Source: Ramazzottius varieornatus
Taxonomy: Eukaryota > Tardigrada > Eutardigrada > Parachela > Ramazzottiidae
Length of the DNA: 64,000 nt
Assembly: GCA_001949185.1 (NCBI GenBank)
Contig: BDGG01000001.1
Coordinates: forward strand, 2,745,324 to 2,809,323
Direction: 5' to 3'
Shown here: positions 36,101 to 47,432 of the stretch, piece after piece
Layout of the letters: every line of letters starts with the position of its first letter
Numbering within the stretch: position 1 is the stretch's first letter
Translations under genes and position numbers: made by a program
The notes under the pieces: generated by a model
Told to the model about the DNA's origin: nothing
The model's input: the letters and a program-made list of their open reading frames with translations, nothing else
The model's database searches: none

Positions 36101-39100
36101 TACGGCGGACTACAGGAAAATTGAGTGGTGGAATGTGTCCTTGATGGCCGCTAGCGCTGTCAGCATACCTGTGCCGTATTGACAGTGGAATATTGCTTTA
36201 TGACTATACTGATGCAACAGGTTTGGTGCAAATTTCGTTCCCATGTCGCAGCTCCTGTCGAAGCCGCAAAGAGCCCTTCAGAACCGGCGGAAAAATTCTG
36301 ATACCAGTGTGCTGCTAACTTCCTGGTCCAACAACGAAAGATAGTCCCGAATTTTTTTAAATACACAATATTTTCGCAGTTAAATTAATGTAGACGAATA
36401 TTTTGATTTTGGGGATGAAGTTTAAAGGGGTGAAGATGGTTACAAATTTCGAGATCTTGAATCTAACAAAAGCGCAGAGTATTATCCCGTCTCCGTTTTC
36501 GCTTGCCTTTTAGGCTACTCTCTCGAGAAATTGCAATCCGAGACTAGCGCCCAGCAATTGACACCGATTAACTGCGGATGGTAATCTTGAGCATACGGGC
36601 GACTGTCACGGCTACTGCCTGTTCGATACCTGTCGCGCATGTCATTAGGCAAAGAGGCTCTCTTCCTCCCAGTCCAGTCCGGTCTACCTTGATGGTTACA
36701 GGTAGACTGCAAAAGAGCCATCGTCAACGACGACGCGACAATAGTGTGCTTTGTACCTGTGTCCACGTTCCGTAAATGCATAAGCACATATATGGGTCGA
36801 AATTCGTGGTATATAATCAACAGGTGGAAGCGCTGTAAAAGAGCCTGTGCGCTGTGAAGACAATTGAGTGCTGGGACAACACGTCGACTATCTCATATAG
36901 ATAGAGCGGAGAAAAGCTGAAACGGTCGAACAGACCAGCAGGTGCTGAGAGGAAAGCCACCAGAGCAAATTTACAGATTATGGCCCAGGTAAAATCAACG
37001 GCAAGTAGATTTTATCGGGCATATTACCTAAATGTAATTATGGGCGGTCATTTTTACCGTTATCCTTCCTCAGTCGAAGTGATAACAGTAAAAGTTCTCA
37101 AAGGACTTTGGGACTGTTAATATGAGGGAAGGAAGGCCTGGACGCAATGTTGCAATTTGCATTTTGTGTGCTGGGTAAATATGGCAAGCTGATTACCCAG
37201 CTGGCTCTTGGAAAGACTCTTCACCATTGTCCGCTCTTTATTTTCTCATGTGAAACACTCTGGTTAAGGGGGCTCGCCACGGCGCCTGCTCTCTTTTCCC
37301 TCTTTTAATCAATTGCTTTGTCTGACTTGAGCGGAGGGAAATTATGTCGGCGCTATAAGAAATCTGTGCATCTCACCCGACCGTAGCTTGGTTGATACAA
37401 AGTCACGTTTCGGCATGAATAGTTGGCCGTACACAATCTAGAACAAAACGAGGAATGTTCCGACCACGTTGTTTCGACAGACAAGGGTACTTTTGTAAAC
37501 TTTATGAAATTGGGCTTTGACAACTGAATGGAAGAGAATGTGTAACGACGTGAAGGACTACCCGCAGTCTGTTGTTTTGCCGGTTGAACTCGACCATTCA
37601 CAAACGCAGCGGTGCGTGTAAAGACATAATCGACCCCGCTTCGTCAAAAGATCGTTTTGCCCTTCTGCAAATTTGTTCTGCTCGTAAAACTGCTGTCGGT
37701 TCGGACCGTAAAGAAACCCGCCGAACATTGCCACCATTGCCGAATTTTAAATCTCTGTGGCTCTCCAACCACGTCGAGAACTATTTGAGACGTTGACAAA
37801 TGGTCTGGACAAGATTGTTTTGCCAAGTGGCGCGCACTTCCAGCCAAAACCAATGGAAATGTGCGCCACTTGAGCTGGCGATCTGGTTCAGCGCCTTTGC
37901 CCATGTCCCATTTCAGAGAAGCAGAAGAACCATTGGGGTCAAAAACCAGAAATTTAGTGTTTTGTGTAATTTAGTGTGTTAAGATTATTCCGGATCATTT
38001 CTTTGACTGCGTTCTGGGAGACTAACCTATGGCCACCAGAAAGGGGAATGACTTTTGGGGGTGTTGGAAATGATGGCCAGGAAAAGGGCAGCACATGGGC
38101 GTTTACGCGTTCTGATGGTTCTCATCGGGGAGATTTGGCCTTTCTTTGCGGCTGTTCTGCATCACAGGCTACAGCATTTGCAATTACAATAACCCTGTTT
38201 CCAGATAGCCTTCGAGGACGATGTCGCTACGTGAAGATTGGGACCTGCTGTCAGGCTGTAGTGCTGGTTAATGACACCAGCTGGTTCAACGACTGAAGTG
38301 TAAAGGGATCGCGAGAAGAAATATGCGGAACTTGGTACTATGGAATCTTGCAGCTGTGATGTGCCTGCTGGTCAGGCCTCATTCTTCCGCCCCGCTTCTT
38401 AGGTCACTTCTTCCGGTGACGCAAAATCCTTCAGAGCCTGCAGAGAACGAGACCGGTACACCTTTTCCTGACTATGAAAATGACCAGGAATTTATTGAGA
38501 TCGAAGAGCGAGGTTGGTATATGGGACGCGGGCGAATGGTTTGGACCAGATCGAGCGGCGCATGCTTTCAGCCGAAAAACAATGAAAACTTGCGCCACTT
38601 GAGGTACTGATCTGGTTTGAGCTAATTGCGCATGGCGTATATTGTACTGTAAAGTAATTCATTGGTGAAAAATATCGGATGGAAGGGAAATTGATTCATC
38701 GAAGATTTTGACCAAGAGCGACAGGGGTGTTTTGACGTGACAGCAAAAACATTTCTTTTGTGCGCGATCTTTGGCAAAATAAGCCCATTCTGAAAGGACA
38801 GGAAACGTCAACCGTGAAGTTTCAGAGTTTCGATTTCGTCAGTGGAGAGTATGATGGACGGGTTCAGCGATGGAAAAATTGAATTATGAAGTTGAAGAAG
38901 TTGAGTAGCATGAAAGCGGAATGTGCGGAATGTGGTCAAGCCGGTCAGATAGAGAAATCACCAGAAGAGCCTACCTGAACTCCCGGCACAATCAGCGTCG
39001 CCGGTGGTCAAGACTTATGTGCATACTTTTCAAATAGATGAGCTGGCTCAAAAATCTTGTTATCCCTTGAATTAAAAGCCAAGAGGAGTTAGCCTTCCCT

Positions 39101-42100
39101 GAAAAGACTCTCCTAAACTTTGCACTAATAAATTCAGAAGTATTCTAGGAACCGAATGGAACGTGGTCATATGAGCTGAACCAGTTCGTCATCTTAAGTC
39201 GCACACGTTACGGTTATCGTTGGCCAGAAGCGTGCGCCACTTGAGAACGATTTGGTGTAGGTTGCCCACGTCCCAAATAGTAATTTTCGAGACTGATAGA
39301 TCTACTGTATTCCAAGCCGGACGGACAGCGTAGTTATAAAATACCTGATAGGCAAGCACAACAGTAAATTCAAATGTCAATTGACATCATATTTTGTTGC
39401 AGTGTGTATTGGCACAAACTCAAGGCTATCGGGTGCCGGAGACCACGCAAGACATTTGGAGACCATGAGGAAGCGTTACGAAAACTGCACATACGTGCAG
39501 GGGAACCTCGAGCTGATCTTCCTAAAGCCAAACGACAGCATCAGCTTCTTGCGACAAATCCGCGAAGTGACCGGATACGTTCTCATTTTCAACGTCGACA
39601 GAGAAGAACTGCTGTTGCCCAGTCTGCGTATCATCCGCGGAAGAACCTTGTTTGAGAACGCCAACGACAAGTCTGCTTTGTGGGTCGCTGCGAACCGTGG
39701 CCTACGAGTGCTGGGTCTACCCGCCCTGAAGGAAATCATGAATGGGGAAATTCGCTTTTCTGACAATCCACATTTGTGCCACGTAGCTGATAGCATAGAC
39801 TGGCAAGACATTGTAGCGGACAGCAAGAAACAGAAAATCATTCTGGATACTCATGAGTTCTCGAACAATCTCAGCTGCGCCAAATGCTCACCGATCTGTG
39901 AAGGAGGACTGTGCTGGGGACCTTCCTCCGAAATGTGCCAAAAAAGTACGGTTTGGGCGTTCTTTCATTTCAGTACACTAGTGTATGATAATATCAGCAA
40001 TTATACATAGGTAATAATTTGAAACTTTTGTTGAGAACTAACAGTCTTTTTATTTGGGAGCTCTGCAAACAAACTTGACAAAGTTGCCTTCCTAAGTGGC
40101 GCATGTTGTCAGTGTCATTGGCTGGAAGCGTGCGTCATTTGAGGAAACGATCCTCTCGAGTTTGTTTGCCTCGGCACCAATTGAAAATTTGTAAATTTAT
40201 AGGAAAAAATGCGTGAAGGTTTTCCCAGAATATTTTTCGATGATATCATTTTATTCTAGTGAGATCAGAATAACCTGGAATTTGTCATACAGGAAGTAAG
40301 ACCAACTGCGCGGTGCAGTGTAACCCAGGTCGCTGTTTCGGTACCGGTCCCGCCCAGTGTTGTCACCGGGATTGCGTCGGAGGATGTTACGGCCCCCAAG
40401 AGACGCAGTGCGTAGCTTGCAAGAACTTCGATGATGAAGGAAAGTGCGTAGAAAACTGTCCAGTGAAGATGTACGATTCCGAACGGATGGTGTGGGTACC
40501 TAGTCCCAACCCCAAGTTCGCTTACGGCAACGTCTGCGTCAAAGAATGCCCCGCGCCCTTCTTGCGCCATGACGGCGGTTGTGTTCGGTCATGCCCTGAC
40601 GGGATGATCGAGCAGGATAACGAGGAGAGCGGTGCCAAGGAGTGTGTACCTTGTGATGGACCTTGTCCCAAGAGTACGTCACCCGACCTGATTGAACGGA
40701 AATAACATTGTATAATTGTTATTACTGTTGCAGAATGTCAGGGATTCTCATCTGACAGTCCCAAGGATGGTCCTATGGGAATTAACATGCTGACGAAGGA
40801 GACCCTGAGAAATTTTCTCAACTGCACGACGGTGGAGGGCAGCCTTCTCATCTTGTCCGACAGCTTCAAAGGCGTCCAACATTTCTCCCCAGTTATCCAG
40901 TATGCAACCTTCCACCCTCCCGTAACACCTGCTGATTTGGAGCAGCTTTCGACCATCAAGATAGTGACAGGCCACATTAGGATTGACGGCAGTCATCCCG
41001 ACATGACCGACCTGTCCTTTCTGCGCAACCTGGAAGTCATCCATGGGCGTAGTCTGATGAACAAGAACGCCCTGATGATCATCAAGAACCAGTACCTGAC
41101 CTCGCTGAGTCTGAACTCCTTGAAAAAGATCGGTACAGGTGGTGTCCAGATCCTGGAGAACAGCGAGTTGTGCTATGCTGACTCGGTGGACTGGAAGAGC
41201 ATGATGGCCCCCAATACCGTGGCGAATGTCAGGAAAAACAAGAATGCTGAAGCGTGTCGAGCAGAAAACAAGACGTGCCATAGCGAATGCTCGGCTGCGG
41301 GTTGTTGGGGTCCTGGAGCTGACCAGTGCCTGTCTTGTGCCCGTTACAAGGACAAGAACACGTGTGTTGAGAGCTGTGCTGCGCGACCTATGCTGTACGA
41401 TGCCGGAAACCGGACGTGTGAGACTTGCGACGAGCAGTGCCTCGATGGATGTCATGGACCCGTAAGCAAACGTTTTCTTCGGCTAGACTAACATTGGCTG
41501 TTACTCTGTTTGTTTGAGTAATAAAACGTACAATTCTGGTTGGTTTTCAGGGTCCCGATAAGTGTACACGCTGTCGGAATGTGAAGGACGGTCCCAACTG
41601 CCAGAGTACCTGTCCAGTGTTCAAGTTCAAGAATGCAGAGGGCGTCTGCCAGAAATGCAGCAAGGTCTGCTCACAAGATGTGGGATGCACAGGACCGAAC
41701 TCGTATCTTGGCGAAGGCGGGTGCCGCTCCTGCGAGTTCTCCAGTCGGTCTAGCCAGGCCGAAAGCGACTTGTTCAACGCTACTAAGGTAGGACTCTGCC
41801 TTCTTGCTACAAGAATTCCGGCCAAGGCCGTGCTCGACACCAACATGACAGGCCTTTTTGTAGAACAACGGCGAAATAACTTGGAATGGTTGTAAACGAA
41901 ACGTGTGAAATTGTTGTCTCAAGTCGCGCGAGTTTTCACTATTATTGGCTCGAAGCGTGCGCCACTCAAAATGACGTTTTGTTTGCCGCCCTCCCAAGTT
42001 ATTTCGTCGTTTTTGTACAAAACTGTTTAGAAAATTTCGTTCCGCTAGGAGTATTTCCAGAATGCACAAACAGTCTTCTTTTCAGGTTGAATGCATAGCG

Positions 42101-45100
42101 CAGACCCGGTGTCCCCCACGTTCTTATGGCCGAAACGTACAGGGAGCCGATGAAGGTCCTCTGCAGTATATGAGGGGAAAGACCATCTGCTACGCGTGCC
42201 ATGACATGTGTGAGAGATGTGATGGTCCGAGCCCAACAGCCTGTCCAGTTTGTCGTTTCGTGAAACAGAACGGCGAATGTATTGGCAAGTGCAATAACGC
42301 CACCCATTATCAAATTGGAAAGGAATGTCTGGCCTGCAGTCCGGAATGCAGTCAGCGTGGCTGTACAGGCCCTCTTTCAACCCAGTGTGTTTCCTGCAAG
42401 ATCTATCGTGACGAAGTGGATGGGAAAATGAACTGTACTTCGACGTGTCCGGTGGAACGGCCATATACAACACGTTTGGAACACCAGGATAAGCTGGACC
42501 CTTCGGAAGCAATCTGTGTGAAAGACGAACCGTACGTACAACACAATTTACTATGTTACACACGTATAGAGACGTCGGCAAACGACTTGAACATAATCGT
42601 TTTTCCAAGTGGCGCATACTTGCAGTCGATAACAAAGGAATCGTGCGCCACTTGAGATAACGATCGTGATCAATTCGTTTGCCGACGTCCCAATTAGGAT
42701 AAACAGTAATTAATATACTATACAGTACTTCGTTACCTTACGGCTTCTTTCTACAGAACTGATCAAAAAGCGAAGAGGTTGGGGTTCGGCCTGGGTCTAG
42801 GTCTCGGAATTCCCGTCGTGGCTCTAGCTGTCTTCTTGGCTTATCACTTCCGCTCCATGAAGCACAGGAAAAGGATCCTGCAGTACCAGAAACAGTTCCT
42901 GGCCATTGAGGAATCGCAGCCCTTCACACCTACAGATAACAAGCCGAATACCGCGCTAATTCGATTCATCACGGAGAATGAACTACGAGTAGGAGGTTTG
43001 CTGGGGGAAGGCGCATTCGGCTGTGTATACAGGGTAAGTACATATGGTTTGAGCCACATAGTTTTCCCAAGGGGCACGTATCTACACTCAATAACAATTA
43101 TACGTGCGCCACTGGCTCGATTCATTCAGTCACGTCGTAATCAATATTTTTGGTTTTTGGTTTTTGGTTTTTGATCTATGCACGAAGTCGAGAAGGGAAA
43201 AGATTTATGAATTTTTCTTACAGGGTATGTGGGTTCCGATAAAGGAGAACAAGCGCATTCCAGTAGCCATCAAGGTTCTCAAAACCCAAGATGGCACCGC
43301 CAGCGCCGCCGTAGACGATCTGTTGGAAGAGGCTAAAGTGATGGCTTCGGTCAAGAACGAATTTTTGGTGCCTATGGTGGGCATTTGCATGGCTTCGCCC
43401 ATTATGCTGATTTCCCAGCTGCTGCCTCTCGGATGTCTTCTCAATTATATCAAGAAGAATGAGCGCAACATCAGCTCGAGAAGTTTTCTTAACTGGTGTA
43501 CTCAGATCGCTAAGGTAAGCGCAGCACATGTCGACATCTTCAGCTGAACAGGGTGCTGAATAATGTATGTTCCTGCAGGGAATGAAATACCTAGAGGATC
43601 GACACATGATCCATCGCGATCTCGCACTTCGAAACGTCCTGGTCCAGACGCCCATGTGGGTGAAGATTACCGACTTCGGTCTGGCCAAAATGCTTGACTG
43701 TACCCAGTCTGCTTACAAAGCCGGAAGTGGAAAGGTAAATCGGCTGATATAATGATTTAACTTATTGCATACAGTAATTTGATGGAGCCCCACAAAGTTG
43801 TTGTGTGCTTATGATATCATAGAAATATGTCGCAGAAAGAAAACAAGCTCACAGTTGTCCATTTTTTCCGAACAGATGCCCATCAAGTGGTTGGCTCCTG
43901 AATGTATCACGAACAGCGTCTACAGTCATAAGACCGACACATGGGCGTTCGGTGTGACGGTCTGGGAGATACTCTCCTATGGAGAAAAGCCTTACAAAGA
44001 CATAACACCGAGTCATCTGTTGGAAAAACTGCTCGAAGGTTCCCGTCTGCCAATGCCTCCCATCTCCACGGTCGAAATCCAGGCTATCCTCATCAAGTGC
44101 TGGACCCTGAACCCGGAAAGTAGGCCCAACTTCACAGTGCTGGCCACTGAGTTTGGAAGTATGTTACGCGACCCTGGGCGGTACCTGGTCATCCCAGGGG
44201 ATCAGTTCCTGCGCTTACCTGATTACACTCACGAGGACGAACAGCGCCTGGTCAACGATGACTCGGGACCGGAAGAGCTGATCAGTGCCGAAGAGTATAC
44301 TAATCCAGGCATGCATCGCTTCGATCACAATGCTCTTCGAGACCACAAGGTAATTGTTCCAAGCTCAAACAGGACATCTTTTATGTGTTGATGCTCTGCT
44401 AATCGCCATATTTTGCAGTATCAGAACGGCCATATGGCAAATGGCCACGGCTCAAAGAGCTCCCAGCACAGCTCGGCACCAACATTCACCAACGTCAGCG
44501 CGCCCATTCCGTCGAGAGGAGCGTGGTCAATGGACAGACAAGACAGTCCGCCGCATTCACGCTACGCTCACGACCCGGTGAAAGGAATTTACAAATGTGG
44601 GTTCTTTGTGACTCGAATAGGAGAGCTTGTCAGACTACTGTTGAAACTGTGCGGCAGGAAAGGCATTGTGAATACTTACTTATCTTTCTGCTTTTGTAGA
44701 TGGCGAGGCACAAGCAGTTCCACCCAGGAAACAGAGTGAAGCTCGACTAGGTCCTGACGGCTATCTTCAGCCCATCGATCTCCTCCCCGCGGAAGTGGCT
44801 TACCTGGAAATTGCCGACAGTGTGAAAGGTACGACTATGTGAAGCAGCGAATTTCCGCATCTTGGTTGCTTCGTTCTGTCGCAGGTTCTCTGTAAAATCT
44901 TTCTTACGTAGAACGAGACGCTCTATTGGAAGCAGAGTATCGGCAAATGCCACTGCATTCAAGGCGAGCAGAGGCGAGAAGGGCGTCGCAGCCTTTTGCT
45001 GCATATCCAGGCGGCGCTCGGATGGTCCACAACCCGGAATACAATCTCATTTCTTCCGGCGCCAGCAACGTAAGCAGCACTGACAGTGATCCTTCCCGCT

Positions 45101-45147
45101 CGGATTCTGGTATCCAGCGCGAGGAAGAAGATTCTGATCATGAGTAA
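30114..45147 (+). CDS. EGFR: EGF receptor-family tyrosine kinase
   Basis: Cell-surface receptor for EGF/neuregulin-type ligands signalling to Ras-MAPK. Isoform A exons: 30114-30225, 39403-39945, 40293-40673, 40734-41461, 41551-41787, 42086-42531, 42757-43033, 43224-43514, 43579-43734, 43876-44349, 44419-44596, 44700-44828, 44912-45147. They give about 1,395 residues in unbroken phase. Order: signal peptide (exon 1A), L1, furin-like CR1, L2, then a ~300-residue Cys-rich stretch, longer than in vertebrates. A TM helix lies near 824-845. The kinase has G-loop GEGAFG, VAIK lysine (~925), HRDLALRN (~1017, usually HRDLAARN) and DFG (~1037). Tail tyrosines include EEYTNP (Grb2-like YxN) and NPEYNL (PTB-type NPxY). 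All catalytic residues are present, so the kinase should be active. Exon 38323-38512 is an alternative first exon. Seven palindromic repeats crowd the region, five in introns. Confidence 0.95.
30226..38322. other. 8 kb first-intron interval of EGFR isoform A
   Basis: This lies between alternative first exons 1A and 1B and is far longer than any other intron here. Open frames of 60-140 codons (such as plus 32455-32877 and minus 33942-33590) show no recognisable domain, and I see no tRNA, transposase or polymerase motif. One palindromic repeat lies at 37792. The stretch before 38323 presumably includes the 1B promoter and 5' UTR. Otherwise I see nothing that can be named. Confidence 0.5.
37792..37911 (-). 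mobile_element. hairpin MITE-like palindrome, copy 4
   Basis: Inner arms CCAAGTGGCGCGCA and TGTGCGCCACTTG flank a loop holding CCAGCCAAAACCAAT, the reverse orientation of copy 1. The outer arm TGGTCTGGACAAGATTG is diverged. Confidence 0.7.
38323..38512 (+). CDS. EGFR: EGFR alternative first exon 1B (signal peptide)
   Basis: It opens with ATG and encodes a signal peptide ([17 protein letters not shown]..) followed by an acidic, Pro/Glu-rich linker ending IEIEER. The donor GAG|GTTGGT leaves phase 1, exactly the phase of exon 1A and of the common exon 2 acceptor at 39403. Either exon therefore joins to [11 protein letters not shown] without a break (isoform B about 1,421 residues). The mature N-terminus differs: about 40 residues from 1B versus about 12 from 1A. 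Drosophila Egfr also has two alternative first exons. Transcript evidence would settle this. Confidence 0.75.
38519..38625 (-). mobile_element. hairpin MITE-like palindrome, copy 5
   Basis: It begins within about 10 bases of the exon 1B donor. Arms GACCAGATCGAGCGGCGCA and TGCGCCACTTGAGG..CTGATCTGGTT surround a loop with TTTCAGCCG; orientation is reversed. It would form a hairpin in the nascent RNA beside the splice donor. Confidence 0.65.
39177..39276 (+). mobile_element. hairpin MITE-like palindrome, copy 6
   Basis: Degenerate left arm AAGTCGCACACG and intact right arm CGTGCGCCACTTGAG surround CGTTGGCCAGAAG. It lies 127 bases before the common EGFR exon 2. Confidence 0.6.
40055..40178 (+). 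mobile_element. hairpin MITE-like palindrome, copy 7
   Basis: In EGFR intron 39946-40292. Outer arms TTGGGAGCTCTGCAAACAAA and TTTGTTTGCCTCGGCACCAA, inner arms AAGTGGCGCATG and CGTGCGTCATTTGAG, loop with CATTGGCTGGAAG. Confidence 0.75.
41894..41996 (+). mobile_element. hairpin MITE-like palindrome, copy 8
   Basis: In EGFR intron 41788-42085. It has CTCAAGTCGCGCGAG and GCGTGCGCCACTCAA with the loop motif TTATTGGCTCGAAG; the outer arm is partly eroded (GTTTGCCGCCCTCCCAA). Confidence 0.65.
42571..42690 (-). mobile_element. hairpin MITE-like palindrome, copy 9
   Basis: In EGFR intron 42532-42756. Outer arms GACGTCGGCAAACGA and TCGTTTGCCGACGTC are an exact inverted pair. Inner arms are CCAAGTGGCGCATA and CGTGCGCCACTTGAG. 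It is one of the best-preserved copies. Confidence 0.75.
43044..43125 (-). mobile_element. hairpin MITE-like palindrome, copy 10
   Basis: Short, diverged copy in EGFR intron 43034-43223, immediately after the exon encoding the kinase G-loop. CCCAAGGGGCACGTA and TACGTGCGCCACTGG form the arms. Confidence 0.55.
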
Positions 45148-45746
45148 GAAGAATCCTGCGTGAAGTGCTATCGTCTTGATTGCTCATGACGCGATGAATG
45201 GCTTTGCTCCTGCTTAATTTGATTCATTTCCGGCAGTATTCGGGTATTCAACCACAATGATTTTCAGGCATTACTTCAGTGATACGATGACTGGATCGCA
45301 CAAAGCTCATGAGATGATTCCACTCAGCCGAACTCCGCATTATCTCATAAGGAACGAAACAACTGTATGAGGTGACAGCCGGTACATCTTTTGCACCGTT
45401 TCACACCTGTGATTTCTGCCTCCAAAGTCTTCACTGTATTTGTTACGTTTCCAACTGGTATTAAAAGACGATTCGAAATTTTGCATGGTTTAAAATTTGG
45501 ACTTGTTCTTTCTTGAATTCAGCGCTCTGTACAAAATTTTGTTTGCGCTGCTTTATAGCTCATCGAGTGCGTCATGGATAGGTGCACATTTTACAGTATG
45601 CCGTTCAAAGAAAACGGCTATCTTTTCTAGTCAGATTTTGTGTTTGAAGAATACTGTGCCGCTTCGTTTATGTTAAACTGCGCACTGCGGCAGTCGTCAA
45701 TAGATGTCATGGTAGCAGACTGAGTTCGTGTTTATTCCCCATGGTC
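45148..45746. other. EGFR 3' UTR and upstream region of ATP-grasp copy 2
   Basis: Six hundred bases between the EGFR stop and the next start codon on the same strand. No coding segment, RNA gene or copy of the palindromic repeat is visible. Confidence 0.5.
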
Positions 45747-47023
45747 ATGGATCCTAGTAAGACAGTTGTGCATATCCTCATCGGAGACTTACCAGATAAT
45801 CGTACTTTACCGGGATCCCTTTTGTTGGTCAACGAGTACGTACAGGGCAGAATTAGACCTTCAACTCGGGAAAACTAGGCACCGATGGCTAGACTTTGTC
45901 GTGATTGGTATTTAGGTACGGGAAGGATGAGGAGCGGAAGGATATTCGAGATGCACTGCGGCGAGCTGGCTTCTGCGAAGTGACCAACCATTCAATTACT
46001 CTGGACAACTACAGAAGCCTACTTGACGGACTTGTCCAAGAATATCATGTCCAGAAAACCAACGGAAGACAGTTGGTCCTTCTCAACCTGGTCGACGGCT
46101 CGGAGCTCGATGGATATCCGGGCTTGAGCGTCATCCAGTATGTCGAAGCATCAGGTGTGCCATTCACCGGATCCGACGCTGCTTTTTATCACGTCACAAA
46201 CTCCAAACCGCGACTGAAACAACTGTTGTTAACTCATAACATCAGCACGTCGAAATATGTGGAGGTGTGCTCCGAGGAAACAATTGAGGAAGATGCGGCC
46301 TCAGCTGTGGAACAGATAGGGTTCCCCTTAATCATCAAGCTTTCGATATCATATGCTAGTTATGAGATATCTGACCAATCGGTCGTACACAGCAAGGAAG
46401 ACGCTGTTCGCCAAATCAAGCAGCTCCTTTTTAAGAAGACTGCTTTTGATGGAGTATTCATGGAGAAATTTTTGGGCGGCAGGGAATTTACGGTGCTAGT
46501 AACCGGAAGTGCCGCAGCCGGCATCAAAGTCTTCCCGGCAGTCGAGCGCGCTTTCAGTGAAACTTTGCCTGTTGAGAAAAGGTTCCTGGCGTTTGAACGT
46601 TACTGGAATGGATATGATCTGGACAGTGGTGCGCCGACCACACGGGTTTACGAGTACAAGAAGGCTTCCCAGAATATACAGCCAGCTTTGCAGCAGCTGG
46701 CGCGAGACGCTTATGTGGCGCTAGGTGGGACTGGGTACGCCAGAGTGGATATCCGCTCCGATGCTCCGGAGAGTTGCCGCTTCATTGTTTTGGAGGTGAA
46801 CGCCCAGTGCAATGTCAGCTGCAGTTCGTCGTCCACATTGGGAGAGGTTGGTCTTGATTAATTTACAGAACAAAATTTCATGAGTTCTATCCGAGCTTCT
46901 GATTTGCAGATCCTCGCAATATCGGGATCTCTACCGGAACAGTTCTTGACGCAATTGGTCGAGTTCGGCGTTACACGGTACAAAAAGATTCCTTTGACTA
47001 ATGAACAACCCAATGCCCGATGA
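45747..47023 (+). CDS. D-alanine-D-alanine ligase-like ATP-grasp protein, copy 2
   Basis: Exons 45747-45835, 45916-46846 and 46910-47023 give 377 residues. The first two exons equal those of copy 1 in length (89 and 931 bases) and phase, and most of the protein aligns without gaps. It is therefore a paralogue made after the introns were present. An in-frame ATG six bases upstream (45741) is an alternative start. Several expected active-site positions differ from copy 1: the lysine motif reads IIKLS instead of IIKPS; the Gly of the following loop is Glu (SYEIS versus SYGIS); and the metal segment reads LEVNAQCNV instead of LEVNAQCGV. The metal Asp (ARVDI) and Asn are kept. It may bind ATP poorly or have changed its role. 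It lies 600 bases downstream of EGFR and converges on the phosphotransferase gene. Confidence 0.85.
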
Positions 47024-47432
47024 AGTATTGAATTTAAGTGTTTAATTTCTTTGATCCGCGATTCCACACTCTTTAACATATGCATCGTCGAACGATAAAC
47101 GATGGCAGAGCTAACAGACAGACGTGGCCAAAATGCCAAATGAACCATTCAAGCAGAGGAAAACACACAGAGGAAGTACTTCGTGGTTGGACTGGTCTGG
47201 GAGCAGGAATACACCATGGATGGGTGCCTAGAACGGAGTGTGGGTAATGGGCGTTAGGTATCAGGTACTCGTAAATAAACTCTACAACGAATCTAAAAAA
47301 TCTACACATGGCATACTGCAGTCAGACAAAACAGGCCAGTCACACAGTAGGTATTGTCCACACCAATTTAAAACTTAATTCTGATATCTTTCTGGACAAA
47401 CCGTTGGGCAATGAGAGCAAAACGTGGCAACA
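47024..47432. other. convergent 3' region
   Basis: The 3' ends of ATP-grasp copy 2 (plus) and the phosphotransferase (minus) face each other here. It is AT-rich in parts, with AATAAA-like strings, and no coding signal is seen. Confidence 0.4.
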
